Assembly: GCF_927798175.1 (NCBI RefSeq)
Contig: NZ_CAKMMP010000016.1
Span: 1-64,000 of the forward strand
Direction of reading: 5' to 3'
From: Paenibacillus sp. JJ-223
Lineage (GTDB): Bacteria; Bacillota; Bacilli; Paenibacillales; Paenibacillaceae
Length of the DNA stretch: 64,000 bases
Part shown: piece after piece, positions 1-7,936 of the stretch
Numbering within the stretch: position 1 is the stretch's first letter
How the letters are laid out: each line of letters begins with the position of its first letter
Position numbers and translations under genes: made by a program
Notes under the pieces: generated by a model
What the model saw: the letters and a program-made list of their open reading frames with translations, nothing else
What the model was told of the DNA's origin: nothing
Databases searched by the model: none

Positions 1-216
1 AATTTCGGTCACGAGGTTAATCGTGATGAAAATCATCTGAGGTATTGAAAAGAGCGATTAGCTCATTTTGAATCTGACGAGATAAAATATCTCAATGTCA
101 CTCCGGTTTTTATACAGTCATACGACATGTACCAAAAACCTTCGCATTACTCACTCGTTGTTCAGTTTTCAAAGATCAAACTTTGTTTTCGTTACTAAGT
201 TATTGTCCTTAGCAAC
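1..216 (-). other. rRNA operon leader (16S gene lies off-window)
   Basis: Leader region transcribed leftward from two rRNA-type promoters at 223-366. It contains a boxA-like motif and short hairpin-forming stretches, for example CACGA/CTCGTG near 10-25 on the minus strand. No 16S start is seen, so the structural rRNA would begin just left of position 1. The call rests on the promoter architecture and on my recognition of the CTTTGAAAACTGAACAA leader/spacer sequence of Bacillales rRNA operons. A short open frame at 95-337 on the plus strand crosses this region and is not considered a gene. Confidence 0.7.
164..178 (-). promoter_or_regulatory. rRNA boxA-like antitermination motif
   Basis: The minus strand reads TGATCTTTGAAAACT. 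This matches the TGTTCTTTGAAAACT boxA of Bacillus rRNA leaders, where Nus factors bind nascent RNA. It lies about 45 nt downstream of the inferred P2 start. Confidence 0.65.
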
Positions 217-222
217 TCTTAT

Positions 223-251
223 ATCTTATCACATCCGAACCAACTTTGCAA
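223..251 (-). promoter_or_regulatory. rRNA promoter P2
   Basis: On the minus strand TTGCAA (246-251) is separated by 17 nt from TAAGAT (223-228). An A-tract lies just upstream of the -35, as in UP-element-assisted rRNA promoters. It points leftward into the boxA leader. Confidence 0.75.
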
Positions 252-337
252 GCACTTTTTTTAAGTTTCTTTTTCGAAGCTTATTTGCTTTGCTTGCCGC
301 ACCGTGTGTTTCTCGGTGTTTTCTTGGCCGGAATTAG

Positions 338-366
338 AATATACCATGTACATTAACATTATGCAA
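338..366 (-). promoter_or_regulatory. rRNA promoter P1
   Basis: On the minus strand TTGCAT (361-366) is separated by 17 nt from TATATT (338-343). A run of A and T precedes it. It is in tandem with P2, about 115 bp apart, the usual two-promoter layout of Bacillales rRNA operons. The remaining bases up to the arginase stop (367-527) show no convincing feature. Confidence 0.75.
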
Positions 367-527
367 GTACTTTTTTCAAAAAAAGTTCCCCTTCATATTT
401 CCGATCACTGAAACGACTCATACTCACCTTCATTGAAATGATTCGGTTTAGCCGGACATCCGCCTCATCGAAGGAAACATCATATCCGGCCTTGTCTCCG
501 ATCGCTTTCCTTACCCATGCACAATCT

Positions 528-1490
528 CTACAATATTCGTTTGCCTAATATAGAAGCAATTAATTCAACACCCATTCTTGCAGTTTGCCTGTTGATGTCA
601 TAAAACGGGTTTACCTCGACTAACTCCATAGAAGTTACCCGATTCGTCGCGGCCAGCAGTTCCAGCGCAAAATGAGCCTCGCGACCACTCAATCCACCCG
701 GTACGGGAGTACCCACGCCAGGCGCCTCACGGGGATCCAGGCAGTCCATGTCAAAACTGACATGAATGCCGTCCGTGCCGTTTCCGGCCGCGGACAACGC
801 CTGTTCAACGACATGCTGAATGCCCATTCGATCGATATCTCGTAAGGTGAAGCTTAGGATTCCAAGCTCCCCGATCTTTTCTTTTTCATACTCGTCCAGA
901 TCTCTTAAACCTACATATACAAGGTTTGTATGATCGATGAACGGTCCGGCTCCAGGGATACGGGATATATTAAAAGACGAATGGCCCAATGCCGCGGCCA
1001 AACCCATGCCGTGCATGTTTCCTGACAGACTTGCCTTCTCCGTATTTATGTCCGCATGGGCATCAAACCATATGACTCCCAGCTTCGCATATTTTGCGGT
1101 CAATCCGGCGATCGTGCCGATTGCAACACTGTGATCTCCGCCAAGGACAAGCGGGAAGGAACCTCTGGTCACGGCGCCGGAAACTGCGGCGCACACATTT
1201 CTGCTCATCTGCTCCACCTCAGCCAGATACTTTGTACCATCCTGGCCAGGCTTTGCGGAACTCTCCATCAGACAATCCACTCGTATCTCTTCAGAAACCA
1301 CATAACCCAACCACTCCAATTCCCGCTTCAATCCGGCGGCGATCAATTCGCCGGGCCCGAACTCCGCTCCCCTTTGCGCGCCACCAAGACCGAAGGGCAC
1401 CTTAACGACGGCAATCTGCCGGACACCCGATCGTACCGATGTTTCCGGCTTTTCGAGTTCCTGACATCGTTCAACATGCTCTTCCCCCAT
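528..1490 (-). CDS. rocF: arginase
   Basis: Hydrolyses L-arginine to ornithine and urea in the cytoplasm, the first step of the arginase route. Ureohydrolase-family metal ligands are all visible: GGDHS (His120), WFDAHAD (Asp143, His145, Asp147) and SFDMDCLDP, followed by APGVGTPVPGG. The start at 1490 is chosen because AAGGAGG sits 8 nt upstream. An open frame runs further upstream to 1580 but would overlap rocD and has no ribosome binding site. That gives 320 aa, close to the usual 300 with a short N-terminal extension. It lies 64 nt downstream of rocD on the same strand, so the two probably form one unit that turns arginine into glutamate semialdehyde. Confidence 0.93.
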   Translation of the reverse strand: MGEEHVERCQELEKPETSVRSGVRQIAVVKVPFGLGGAQRGAEFGPGELIAAGLKRELEWLGYVVSEEIRVDCLMESSAKPGQDGTKYLAEVEQMSRNVCAAVSGAVTRGSFPLVLGGDHSVAIGTIAGLTAKYAKLGVIWFDAHADINTEKASLSGNMHGMGLAAALGHSSFNISRIPGAGPFIDHTNLVYVGLRDLDEYEKEKIGELGILSFTLRDIDRMGIQHVVEQALSAAGNGTDGIHVSFDMDCLDPREAPGVGTPVPGGLSGREAHFALELLAATNRVTSMELVEVNPFYDINRQTARMGVELIASILGKRIL

Positions 1491-1554
1491 GGAAGCTGCC
1501 TCCTTGTTCTTCATTATTGGAAGTAATAAGCGGCGTTCTCTTCCCATCCCCAAT

Positions 1555-2751
1555 CTATGCGTTAACAAAAGCCCGTTCAATCCGCTCCACAGCCCAATCG
1601 ATTTCCGACTCCCTGATCGTCAGCGGCGGGGCGAACCGAATCGTCGTTTCATGCGTTTCTTTGCACAATAAACCGGAACGCATCAATTTTTCACAGAACG
1701 GACGCGCAGGAGCATGCAGCTCCATTCCAATGAATAGACCTCTTCCGCGTATTTCGCGAATCCATCGATTCCGGACACTCTGGAGCCGCTTCATAAAATA
1801 GTTCCCCAAGCGCTCTGATCGCTCTGCCAACCTCTCGTTTTCATATACTTGCAGGGCGGCAACGGCCACCGCGCAAGCAAGCGGGTTGCCGCCAAACGTC
1901 GACCCATGCGAACCCGGCTCGAACAGATCCAAAATTTCGGACTCGCCGGCTACGGCGGAGATAGGCATAACGCCTCCCCCCAGCGCTTTGCCCATAATCC
2001 ATAGATCCGGCTCCACCCCCTCCCAATCCGACGCAAACCTCCGGCCTGTTCTGCCGAATCCGGTCTGGATTTCGTCGGCCATCAGCAGAACGTTCTGCGC
2101 CTGGCACAATGCCATCGCCTGCGATAAATACCCGTCAGGCGGTATAACAATCCCCGCTTCTCCTTGAATGGGCTCTACGAGAAATGCTGCCGTATATGGC
2201 GTAATGGCCTGCCTGAGCGCTTCGATGTCACCGTAAGGAACAATGCGAAACCCTGGAGTAAACGGACCAAAGTCCTTTTTATATGAAGATGAAGAAGAAA
2301 AAGAAGTTACCGTCAGGGTCCGTCCGTGAAAGTTGCCTGAGCAAACGATAATTTCAGCTTGATCTTCCGGTACGCCTTTGACGCGGTAAGCCCATCTGCG
2401 TGCAGCCTTAATCGCCGTTTCAACCGCTTCGGCACCGGTATTCATCGCCAAAATTTTTGATTTGCCCGTGAACTCCGACAGCTTTCGGTAAAATGTCGCA
2501 GCCGCACTGCTGTGGAATGCTCGTGATGTCAGCGTGACCAGCTCGGCTTGCTCTTTCAGCGCCTGCACGATCGTCGGGTGTCGGTGACCATGATTCATGG
2601 CCGAGTATGCGCTCAACATATCCATGTACCGATGCCCTTCCGGATCCTCCACCCACACCCCCTCCGCCTTGTCGATGACGATCGGGAGCGGGTTATAGTT
2701 AGGCGCAGCGTGCTTCTCAGACCAATGAATAAACACTTCTGATGTTGACAT
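1555..2751 (-). CDS. rocD: ornithine--oxo-acid aminotransferase
   Basis: PLP-dependent class III aminotransferase converting ornithine to glutamate-5-semialdehyde. Recognisable features are MNTGAEAVETAIKAAR for cofactor phosphate binding, DEIQTGFGRTG, and the Lys-containing IMGKALGGG motif that forms the Schiff base. At 398 aa it matches RocD length (about 400). The start at 2751 (MSTSEVF) is preferred over ATGs at 2760 and 2787, because the most upstream one overlaps a 12-bp palindrome likely to be an operator. It precedes rocF and is divergent from a GntR-type regulator, which is the probable controller. Paralogous acetylornithine aminotransferase is less likely given the adjacent arginase. 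Confidence 0.92.
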   Translation of the reverse strand: MSTSEVFIHWSEKHAAPNYNPLPIVIDKAEGVWVEDPEGHRYMDMLSAYSAMNHGHRHPTIVQALKEQAELVTLTSRAFHSSAAATFYRKLSEFTGKSKILAMNTGAEAVETAIKAARRWAYRVKGVPEDQAEIIVCSGNFHGRTLTVTSFSSSSSYKKDFGPFTPGFRIVPYGDIEALRQAITPYTAAFLVEPIQGEAGIVIPPDGYLSQAMALCQAQNVLLMADEIQTGFGRTGRRFASDWEGVEPDLWIMGKALGGGVMPISAVAGESEILDLFEPGSHGSTFGGNPLACAVAVAALQVYENERLAERSERLGNYFMKRLQSVRNRWIREIRGRGLFIGMELHAPARPFCEKLMRSGLLCKETHETTIRFAPPLTIRESEIDWAVERIERAFVNA

Positions 2752-2776
2752 ATGTCCCATCACCAACTTTTGTTGA

Positions 2777-2788
2777 TTTGTATACAAA
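2777..2788. promoter_or_regulatory. putative GntR/FCD operator
   Basis: Perfect 12-bp palindrome TTTGTATACAAA just upstream of rocD and 242 bp before the divergent GntR-family gene. FCD-type GntR regulators commonly bind TTGTATACAA-like palindromes, so this is a good candidate for the site by which the regulator controls rocD-rocF. Confidence 0.6.
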
Positions 2789-3029
2789 ATACAATATCAA
2801 TGTATGCTGTGCCTCGCCGGATTACGACTCCTTCGCCTTTTTTATGCCATAGCCTACTGATTCCATAATCCTCAGCCTGAGTAGAGCTCCCTTGACCGCT
2901 CTGCCCGCTTGCCCAACTCCAGTCCCGGTGTTAATATGATTTAAACTTCAGCCACTCGAACGGACACTGCACCGGGCTCTGTGCCCATGCGCATATCACA
3001 ATATCACGGTTCATGGAAGGGGATTCGAT

Positions 3030-3674
3030 ATGAACGTACCCAAATACCGGTCCTTGAAAGACCATGTCTACGAATATATCGCCGAAAAAATACAGAACGG
3101 CGCATTGCTCCCTAATCAGAAAATCAATGAAGCGGAGATCTGCAAGAAACTCGACATCAGCCGAACTCCGACAAGGGAGGCATTGTTCCAACTCGCATCG
3201 GATAACCTTCTGCAATACATCCCGCGCAGAGGATTCATCGTCACGCCCTTCGATGCCGCCAAAAAGCTTGAATTCTCCCAAGCCATCGGAGCATTGGAGG
3301 CACTTGCCGGAACTCTGGCGGCAGACCAGTTAACCCATGCCGATTTGCTTGAAATGGAGGCCTTGATCGCAAGAATGGACGAAGATATCGCCAAGCTCAA
3401 TCTTCCGGCCTACAATAAAGATCAGTACCAGTTCCACCATTTGTACATTCAGCGCTGCGGCAACGCTACCGTGATCGAAATGCTGAACATGCTGAAAAAC
3501 GGATTTATCAGGCAGTCTTATGCAAGCGAGGACAAAAACAGACTCTTCAGCATACTCCGCGAAGTCAATGAAGAGCATCGCCACATTTTGGACGCATTCA
3601 AAGACAAGGATAAACCTTTATTGGAATCCTTGCTGAAGCATCACTGGCGTATCATCGATAACGACATGTTGTAA
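3030..3674 (+). CDS. GntR family transcriptional regulator, FCD subfamily
   Basis: DNA-binding regulator of 214 aa. Residues about 8-75 form a winged helix-turn-helix (EICKKLDISRTPTREALFQLASDNLL, then the wing YIPRRGFIVTP). Residues about 80-205 form an all-helical FCD ligand-binding domain with the expected scattered Asp/His residues (FHHLYIQRCGN, EHRHILDAFKDKD). GGAAGGGG precedes the ATG. It is divergent from rocD-rocF, so control of arginine or ornithine catabolism is the natural inference. The effector cannot be read from the sequence. Confidence 0.88.
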   Translation: MNVPKYRSLKDHVYEYIAEKIQNGALLPNQKINEAEICKKLDISRTPTREALFQLASDNLLQYIPRRGFIVTPFDAAKKLEFSQAIGALEALAGTLAADQLTHADLLEMEALIARMDEDIAKLNLPAYNKDQYQFHHLYIQRCGNATVIEMLNMLKNGFIRQSYASEDKNRLFSILREVNEEHRHILDAFKDKDKPLLESLLKHHWRIIDNDML

Positions 3675-3697
3675 TGCAGCGCATAACTAGACCATAT

Positions 3698-3776
3698 AAA
3701 AAAGCATTCCAGCCGCTGAAGCTCCTCGTCTGTTAGTTACAACAGGACAGAGCCCAATACGGTTGGAATGCCTTTT
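3698..3776 (+). terminator. terminator after the GntR gene
   Basis: GCATTCCAGCC (3704-3714) pairs with GGTTGGAATGC (3761-3771), with one wobble, and is followed by CTTTT. A smaller hairpin (CTGTT/AACAG) sits in the loop, giving a branched structure. Confidence 0.6.
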
Positions 3777-3810
3777 ATCTTTTATACCAAGAATGTGCTT
3801 ATTGAAAACT

Positions 3811-4554
3811 TCATTGTTTTGCATTCATGTAATCGTCCACTACTGGCGCACTCGCAGCAAATACGGCATAACCCAGGCGCCTGCCATACTTCGCAAGCAA
3901 CCGGTCATTGAGGCGACTCATTCTCTTCATCTGCACGTCTTCATACAGATCCGGGTCCATCTCCCGCAGGGGATCATGGTCGATTCTCCACCTTCCAATT
4001 GAGGAAGAACGTTCAAGCACCTTCACCGTATCGAACCCGGCTTCCTTAAAGTACTCCTTCCATCTGGTCACCGTAGCGAGCGTTCTTAACCCGAAAAACC
4101 GCTTCAGTTCCTCCGACATTTTATCGGATCTGCTTCCCGACAAAGTCATCTCCCGATCAATCAGCAGACCGTCCGGCCTCAGTACCCTCCTATACTCGGA
4201 CAGGGCGCGGCGGCGCCGCATAAAAATCGTGACCGACTCCACAAATACAATATCGAAACTGTCATCCGGAAAAGGCAATGCTTCGCCATCAGCTTGAACA
4301 AAACGGATATGACGCCGCTCTCGCCTCGCACGCCTTACCGCTTTCTCCAGCATCCCTCGATGCCGATCCACGGCCGTAACCCGATATCCCGCCCGATCAA
4401 GCAAACACGCCGTCCGTCCTGTTCCACACCCAACTTCAAGCACACTTCCATGCGCAGGCAGCGACAACGAACGAAGCAGTTGGACCGTTGCCGCAAATCC
4501 CCCAGGATGAGCACTCCCCTCTCCAAGCTTTGCCAGCATATCATGATAGTCCAT
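3811..4554 (-). CDS. class I SAM-dependent methyltransferase
   Basis: 247-aa protein with a Rossmann-fold methyltransferase core. Motif I is SVLEVGCGTGRT near residue 40, the acidic ribose-binding position is in TAVDRH, and motif III/IV regions ADGEALPFPDDSFDIVF and EYRRVLRPDGLLI follow. This is the UbiE/Methyltransf_11 pattern of small-molecule methylases. The substrate cannot be deduced. GAGGGGGATG lies upstream of the ATG. It is convergent with the GntR gene and divergent from the small gene at 4714, so it is probably monocistronic. Confidence 0.88.
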   Translation of the reverse strand: MDYHDMLAKLGEGSAHPGGFAATVQLLRSLSLPAHGSVLEVGCGTGRTACLLDRAGYRVTAVDRHRGMLEKAVRRARRERRHIRFVQADGEALPFPDDSFDIVFVESVTIFMRRRRALSEYRRVLRPDGLLIDREMTLSGSRSDKMSEELKRFFGLRTLATVTRWKEYFKEAGFDTVKVLERSSSIGRWRIDHDPLREMDPDLYEDVQMKRMSRLNDRLLAKYGRRLGYAVFAASAPVVDDYMNAKQ

Positions 4555-4713
4555 AACTTCATCCCCCTCCTCTCCAGTGTATGGACCAACGCCAAAAACG
4601 GCACATCCCCATACGTTTTACGGGTACACACCCATACCAATCCCGCCGGCTTTTACTATGATATACAAACCGTTGATTTCAGGCGGCAATTCGCAACGCG
4701 AAGGAGGATATGC

Positions 4714-5061
4714 ATGCACAGAATTCATCCGATCTGCGAAGAGACGGTGTCACCGCACATTGGACGTCCGGTTTGTCTCATTATGAAAGACGGAAAGCAC
4801 ATGTATGGCGCACTGGGCGGCTTTCGGGATGGAAAAGTTTACCTGAACAACTGCTTCGAAGGTCCGCGTTTGTCTTCCGTTAAACCCGGACAACAACTTC
4901 GCAAAAGCCGCAAAAAACGTACGGCTGGAAAAAAAGTGAATTCCTCGGCCTACGGACCTTATGGTTATGGACCTTATGGATCTTATGGACCTGGATATGG
5001 GGCCGGTTATGACCTGGCACTCGTAGCCACATTGCTGCTGATCCCGTTCTTATTCATCTGA
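4714..5061 (+). CDS. small Gly/Tyr-rich protein with C-terminal membrane tail
   Basis: 115 aa. AAGGAGG at 4701-4707 with 6-nt spacing fixes the ATG at 4714; the frame is open further upstream but without a start signal. Residues 1-55 (VCLIMKDGKHMYGALGGF, DGKVYLNN) look like a small beta-barrel of the Sm-like type. A basic linker follows (KSRKKRTAGKK), then a GYGPYG-type repeat around residues 75-95. A hydrophobic C-terminal segment (LALVATLLLIPFLFI) could anchor it in the membrane. I do not recognise a named family. Such Gly/Tyr repeats occur in spore-surface proteins, but that link is only a guess. Confidence 0.75.
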   Translation: MHRIHPICEETVSPHIGRPVCLIMKDGKHMYGALGGFRDGKVYLNNCFEGPRLSSVKPGQQLRKSRKKRTAGKKVNSSAYGPYGYGPYGSYGPGYGAGYDLALVATLLLIPFLFI

Positions 5062-5101
5062 CCTCGGCCTTCCCCGCTCGCCATTCCAGCCTGAAAATAT
5101 C

Positions 5102-5147
5102 AAAAAAGCATGGTCTCCATCGTTAGCGATGGGGCCCATGCTTTTTC
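5102..5147. terminator. bidirectional terminator
   Basis: Long hairpin with AAAAGCATGG...CCATCG pairing to CGATGG...CCATGCTTTT around a TTAG loop, flanked by A-runs on the left and T-runs on the right. It can end the rightward 4714 gene and the leftward ydjO gene. Confidence 0.8.
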
Positions 5148-5223
5148 TTTGAATCGTCGTTGGTCACGCCAGCAATAAAAAAAACACCTCGCTAGAGGTG
5201 AGAAAACGATGCTATATCCGATT

Positions 5224-5442
5224 TCACTTGGACATCGTTGTCTTTGCAGGGTTCGTCGAATTCTCAAGCAATGGCAGCATTCTCGTTGTGCTAACCATCT
5301 CAGAAGTACATATCGGACAAGTTGGTACGCTGTCAAACGCAAAATTGTCCCGCATCCATCCTTTGCACGTATCGCTCGTACATTCCCAGATTGCCGCATC
5401 CGCTTGCGGAATCTCTTCAATCGGTTTTTTGCGATTATACAT
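5224..5442 (-). CDS. ydjO: cold-inducible protein YdjO
   Basis: 72-aa protein resembling Bacillus YdjO (cold-inducible protein family). The core WECTSDTCKGWMRDNFAF followed by PTCPICTSEM gives four cysteines in two pairs, so a zinc-ribbon-like fold is likely. The ATG at 5442 is chosen because AAAGGGGGTAG lies 7 nt upstream; the frame extends to 5475 without a signal. It sits downstream of csp on the same strand, with a terminator between them, so low-level read-through under cold conditions is plausible. Molecular function is unknown. Confidence 0.82.
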   Translation of the reverse strand: MYNRKKPIEEIPQADAAIWECTSDTCKGWMRDNFAFDSVPTCPICTSEMVSTTRMLPLLENSTNPAKTTMSK

Positions 5443-5500
5443 GACTTCTACCCCCTTTTGATATTGGAAACACATCCTGCAGACGTTATTTCACAGTAGC

Positions 5501-5548
5501 AAAAAAAGAAAAGCTGCCTTTAATCATTATAACATGTTAAGGGCAGCT
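5501..5548 (-). terminator. csp terminator
   Basis: On the minus strand AGCTGCCCTTAA (5537-5548) pairs with TTAAAGGCAGCT (5512-5523) and is followed by a TTTCTTTTTTT tract. It lies directly after csp and before ydjO. Confidence 0.85.
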
Positions 5549-5557
5549 ATGCTTGAA

Positions 5558-5758
5558 TTACAGTTTTACAACTTCTTCTGCTTGAGGACCGCGGTTTCCT
5601 TGTACAATTTTAAATTGCACTTGTTGACCTTCGTCCAGCGTTTTGAAGCCTTCGCCTTGGATTGCGCTGAAGTGTACGAATACATCTTCTCCGCCTTCAA
5701 CTTCGATGAAACCGAAGCCTTTCTCAGCGTTGAACCATTTAACTGTTCCGTTTTGCAT
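5558..5758 (-). CDS. csp: cold-shock protein, CspA/CspB family
   Basis: 66-aa single-domain RNA/ssDNA chaperone. RNP1 (KGFGFIE) and RNP2 (VFVHFSAI) are intact, and the protein starts MQNGTVKWFNAEKGFGF as in CspB/CspD. GGAGGTG precedes the ATG. A promoter at 5830-5859 would give a 5' leader of about 65 nt, and a second candidate promoter at 5917-5945 a longer leader. Long leaders are usual in cold-shock genes, where the RNA itself responds to temperature. Confidence 0.95.
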   Translation of the reverse strand: MQNGTVKWFNAEKGFGFIEVEGGEDVFVHFSAIQGEGFKTLDEGQQVQFKIVQGNRGPQAEEVVKL

Positions 5759-5829
5759 GTGAATTACACCTCCAAATCAAAAATTAACATGTTCCTTTGT
5801 TCTTTGCACAAGCAAATAAAAATTCACAC

Positions 5830-5859
5830 ATTATAAAAGGTACCAGTCATAACTTCCAA
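5830..5859 (-). promoter_or_regulatory. csp promoter, proximal
   Basis: On the minus strand TTGGAA (5854-5859), an 18-nt spacer and TATAAT (5830-5835). A start near 5823 gives a leader of roughly 65 nt before the csp ATG. Confidence 0.65.
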
Positions 5860-5916
5860 GTGATCGCCCTTTACAATATGTGAATTAGGTTTGACACTTT
5901 TTATCAACTTTCTTGT

Positions 5917-5945
5917 ATTATACCTCTACTTCTGCCAAAAAGCAA
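5917..5945 (-). promoter_or_regulatory. csp promoter, distal candidate
   Basis: On the minus strand TTGCTT (5940-5945), a 17-nt spacer and TATAAT (5917-5922). It is in tandem with the proximal promoter. The same DNA also carries TTGACA and TATTAT on the plus strand, but no rightward gene follows that. The rest of this intergenic stretch (5946-6115) holds only the inverted repeat at 6043-6104. Confidence 0.45.
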
Positions 5946-6042
5946 TTCCTGTATTTTGTTTTCAAACAGCTATGGAAATACATGTTATTCGTCTAACCCG
6001 GAAAAGGTCACCGCCGCGCTTACCACGCTTCGTCTTATGAAA

Positions 6043-6104
6043 GGATATGCAGATCGAAACCAATTTATACATTTATTTCTGATCGAATTTTGAACTGCAT
6101 ATCC
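6043..6104. repeat. 10-bp perfect inverted repeat, 42-bp loop
   Basis: GGATATGCAG (6043-6052) and CTGCATATCC (6095-6104), both next to GATCGAA-like sequence, just downstream of the CPBP gene and upstream of csp. It could be a weak terminator for the CPBP gene or a protein-binding element. There is no strong T-run. Confidence 0.5.
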
Positions 6105-6115
6105 AAAGGATGATT

Positions 6116-6901
6116 TTACTTCATCATTGCAGGGCCCTGTTTGGGTTGACTGACGCTCGAAGAATCGGCCCGAAGGCGGAGCACCAACCAGATCGCGTGA
6201 GCGGCCAACACAACAAGAACAAAAATATCGTAAGGAAGCGAGCCTTCCCCTTGATGGTCATCCCCCAGAAATTGAATCAGGTTATGAACAAAATGGAAAA
6301 AAATAAGCGGCCAAATATTCCCGTTCAGACTCATAAGCAGGGCAAGAACCACTCCGACCAACAATGCATATACCAGTTGCAGCAGGGTATCGCCCAGACT
6401 CTGGCCCGACATGGCGTTCATGATATGCGTAACGGAGAACAGAACGCTGGAAACAACTGTAGCCGCGACTACGCTTTTGCGCAACAAGATCGTAAAAATC
6501 AATCCCCGATAAATCGTTTCTTCAACGAAAGCGACCAACAAGGTAAAGAAAATAAAAAAGACCGATTTGGAAAGGGTCAATTCTCCGAACCCCTTCAAAA
6601 GCAGCGTGCCCAGCAGAAGGAGCAGCGGGATATAATACATCCACTGCCGGGCCGAAATCGTTCGCAACGAGCGAAATCCGATCAAACCCCATCTGCGCCG
6701 GAACGTCAAATAGATTATCAGCACGACCGCGATCGGCGTGAAAGACATCCATACAGGCGCGGTATAGTCCATTTCCCGAATGGTAGCGACGGCCCCGGCG
6801 GCAAAAACAGCCAGCAGCAGAAGCAATTCGATAATGACCACAGCGAGTATGGGCCTGCGCCCGGAAAAAGATTTACTGTCTTGGGACTGGGAAACCAACA
6901 T
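6116..6901 (-). CDS. CPBP family intramembrane metalloprotease
   Basis: Membrane protein of about 261 aa with six or more hydrophobic segments. The CPBP/Abi (Rce1-like) signature is clear: EETIYRG carries the paired glutamates and arginine, then FSVTH and FHFVHN supply the conserved histidines thought to bind metal. Family members act as CAAX-type prenyl endopeptidases or in bacteriocin self-immunity. The role here is unknown. The ATG at 6901 has GGGGAAG 7 nt upstream. An ATG at 6940 would add 13 residues but has no visible ribosome binding site. Confidence 0.88.
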   Translation of the reverse strand: MLVSQSQDSKSFSGRRPILAVVIIELLLLLAVFAAGAVATIREMDYTAPVWMSFTPIAVVLIIYLTFRRRWGLIGFRSLRTISARQWMYYIPLLLLLGTLLLKGFGELTLSKSVFFIFFTLLVAFVEETIYRGLIFTILLRKSVVAATVVSSVLFSVTHIMNAMSGQSLGDTLLQLVYALLVGVVLALLMSLNGNIWPLIFFHFVHNLIQFLGDDHQGEGSLPYDIFVLVVLAAHAIWLVLRLRADSSSVSQPKQGPAMMK

Positions 6902-7199
6902 AAAAATTCTTCCCCATTCGTTTTCTTTTTTCGTTGTCATGCGAATTGATAACCAACAATAGTTGTATCACATATTCCACAATATGTATATCGTAGATTG
7001 GATTAAACTGCAAAAGTAACAAAATAGAGACTTTCTTGGGACGTGATTACCCTAAAATCAGGTAAGATTCATTGCCCTTCAAGCCATTTCACATAAAATA
7101 ATGATACGGATGCAGGGTTGACGCCGTTTCCGAACGTCTTCTTAGGCAGAAGACATCGGGATTCATGGTTCATTCAGAAAAACAATCAGGGGGTAATTC

Positions 7200-7880
7200 A
7201 TGAAAGCACTCTTTAAGCGCTGGTGGCACTTGCTTGCGATCCTTTGCGTTCCGCTTCAGGGCTCCATCTACGTCCTGCTGGGCAGGAATACAGGCAGCGA
7301 TGTCTTTTACAATTATGCGTTGATCGATACTAAAATTCCGTTTATCAAAGAATTCATATATCCGTACGTAAGCTGGATGCCAATCCTGTATCTAGGCTTT
7401 TTGTATCTGGGCATAACCAACAAATCCCTGTTCTGGCGAGCGTTGTTCACGTATAACGTTGGCGTGATTGCCGCAAACATCTGTTTCGCGGTCTTTCCTA
7501 CGCACGTTCCCCGTCCGGTTGTGGAGGGCAGCGACCTCAGCAGTTTGCTGGTACAGTTCATTTACAGCAATGACGCTCCATACAACTGTTTTCCGAGCGT
7601 TCACGTGTTGACCAGCTATCTGCTGTTCATCATCGTTCAACGGCATCTTACGTTCAAACCGCTGGCCAAAATCTCCTGGTCAGTGTGGCTATGGCTCATC
7701 ATTGCATCGACCGTGTTCGTGAAGCAGCACTCCCTGCTGGACGTAGCCGGAGGCATCGCGTTCGCGGAAGCGGCCTATTGGGCGGTCCATGCTTTTGCCG
7801 GCCGCAAAGAGCGCGCACAAAAAACAGCCAAGCAACCGCTTGGTGCGTCGGGGACAAAGAGTACAAGCGGCAGTGCGTAA
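7200..7880 (+). CDS. PAP2 superfamily membrane phosphatase
   Basis: 226-aa integral membrane protein with about six transmembrane segments. The phosphatase motifs are present in part: CFPSVHV matches the PSGH-type motif with the catalytic histidine, and KQHSLLDVAGG matches the third motif with its histidine and aspartate. This resembles the PAP2 subset related to inositol-phosphorylceramide synthase (PF14378-like). The likely role is dephosphorylation or head-group transfer on membrane lipids or undecaprenyl carriers. AGGGGGT precedes the ATG. A hairpin terminator follows directly. Confidence 0.85.
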   Translation: MKALFKRWWHLLAILCVPLQGSIYVLLGRNTGSDVFYNYALIDTKIPFIKEFIYPYVSWMPILYLGFLYLGITNKSLFWRALFTYNVGVIAANICFAVFPTHVPRPVVEGSDLSSLLVQFIYSNDAPYNCFPSVHVLTSYLLFIIVQRHLTFKPLAKISWSVWLWLIIASTVFVKQHSLLDVAGGIAFAEAAYWAVHAFAGRKERAQKTAKQPLGASGTKSTSGSA

Positions 7881-7898
7881 TACGAATTCATGATTTGC

Positions 7899-7922
7899 GA
7901 GGGCGATATGCCCTCTTTTTTT
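7899..7922 (+). terminator. terminator after the PAP2 gene
   Basis: GAGGGC and GCCCTC form a 6-bp stem with a GATAT loop, followed by seven T residues. Confidence 0.9.
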
Positions 7923-7936
7923 ATGCAATCATCTGC

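Noticed and set aside
95..337. 80-codon open frame on the plus strand
   Set aside because: It runs against the rRNA promoters and leader, has no ribosome binding site and a composition set by A/T tracts and the boxA region.
370..527. Minus-strand open stretch of about 55 codons after the arginase stop
   Set aside because: It reads like plausible protein, but it starts at a stop in the arginase region with no start codon or ribosome binding site before a late ATG, and it runs into the rRNA promoter. Too weak to call a gene or pseudogene.
5891..5922. Plus-strand TTGACA and TATTAT resembling a promoter
   Set aside because: Spacing is 19 nt and no rightward gene follows. The same DNA fits a leftward csp promoter better.
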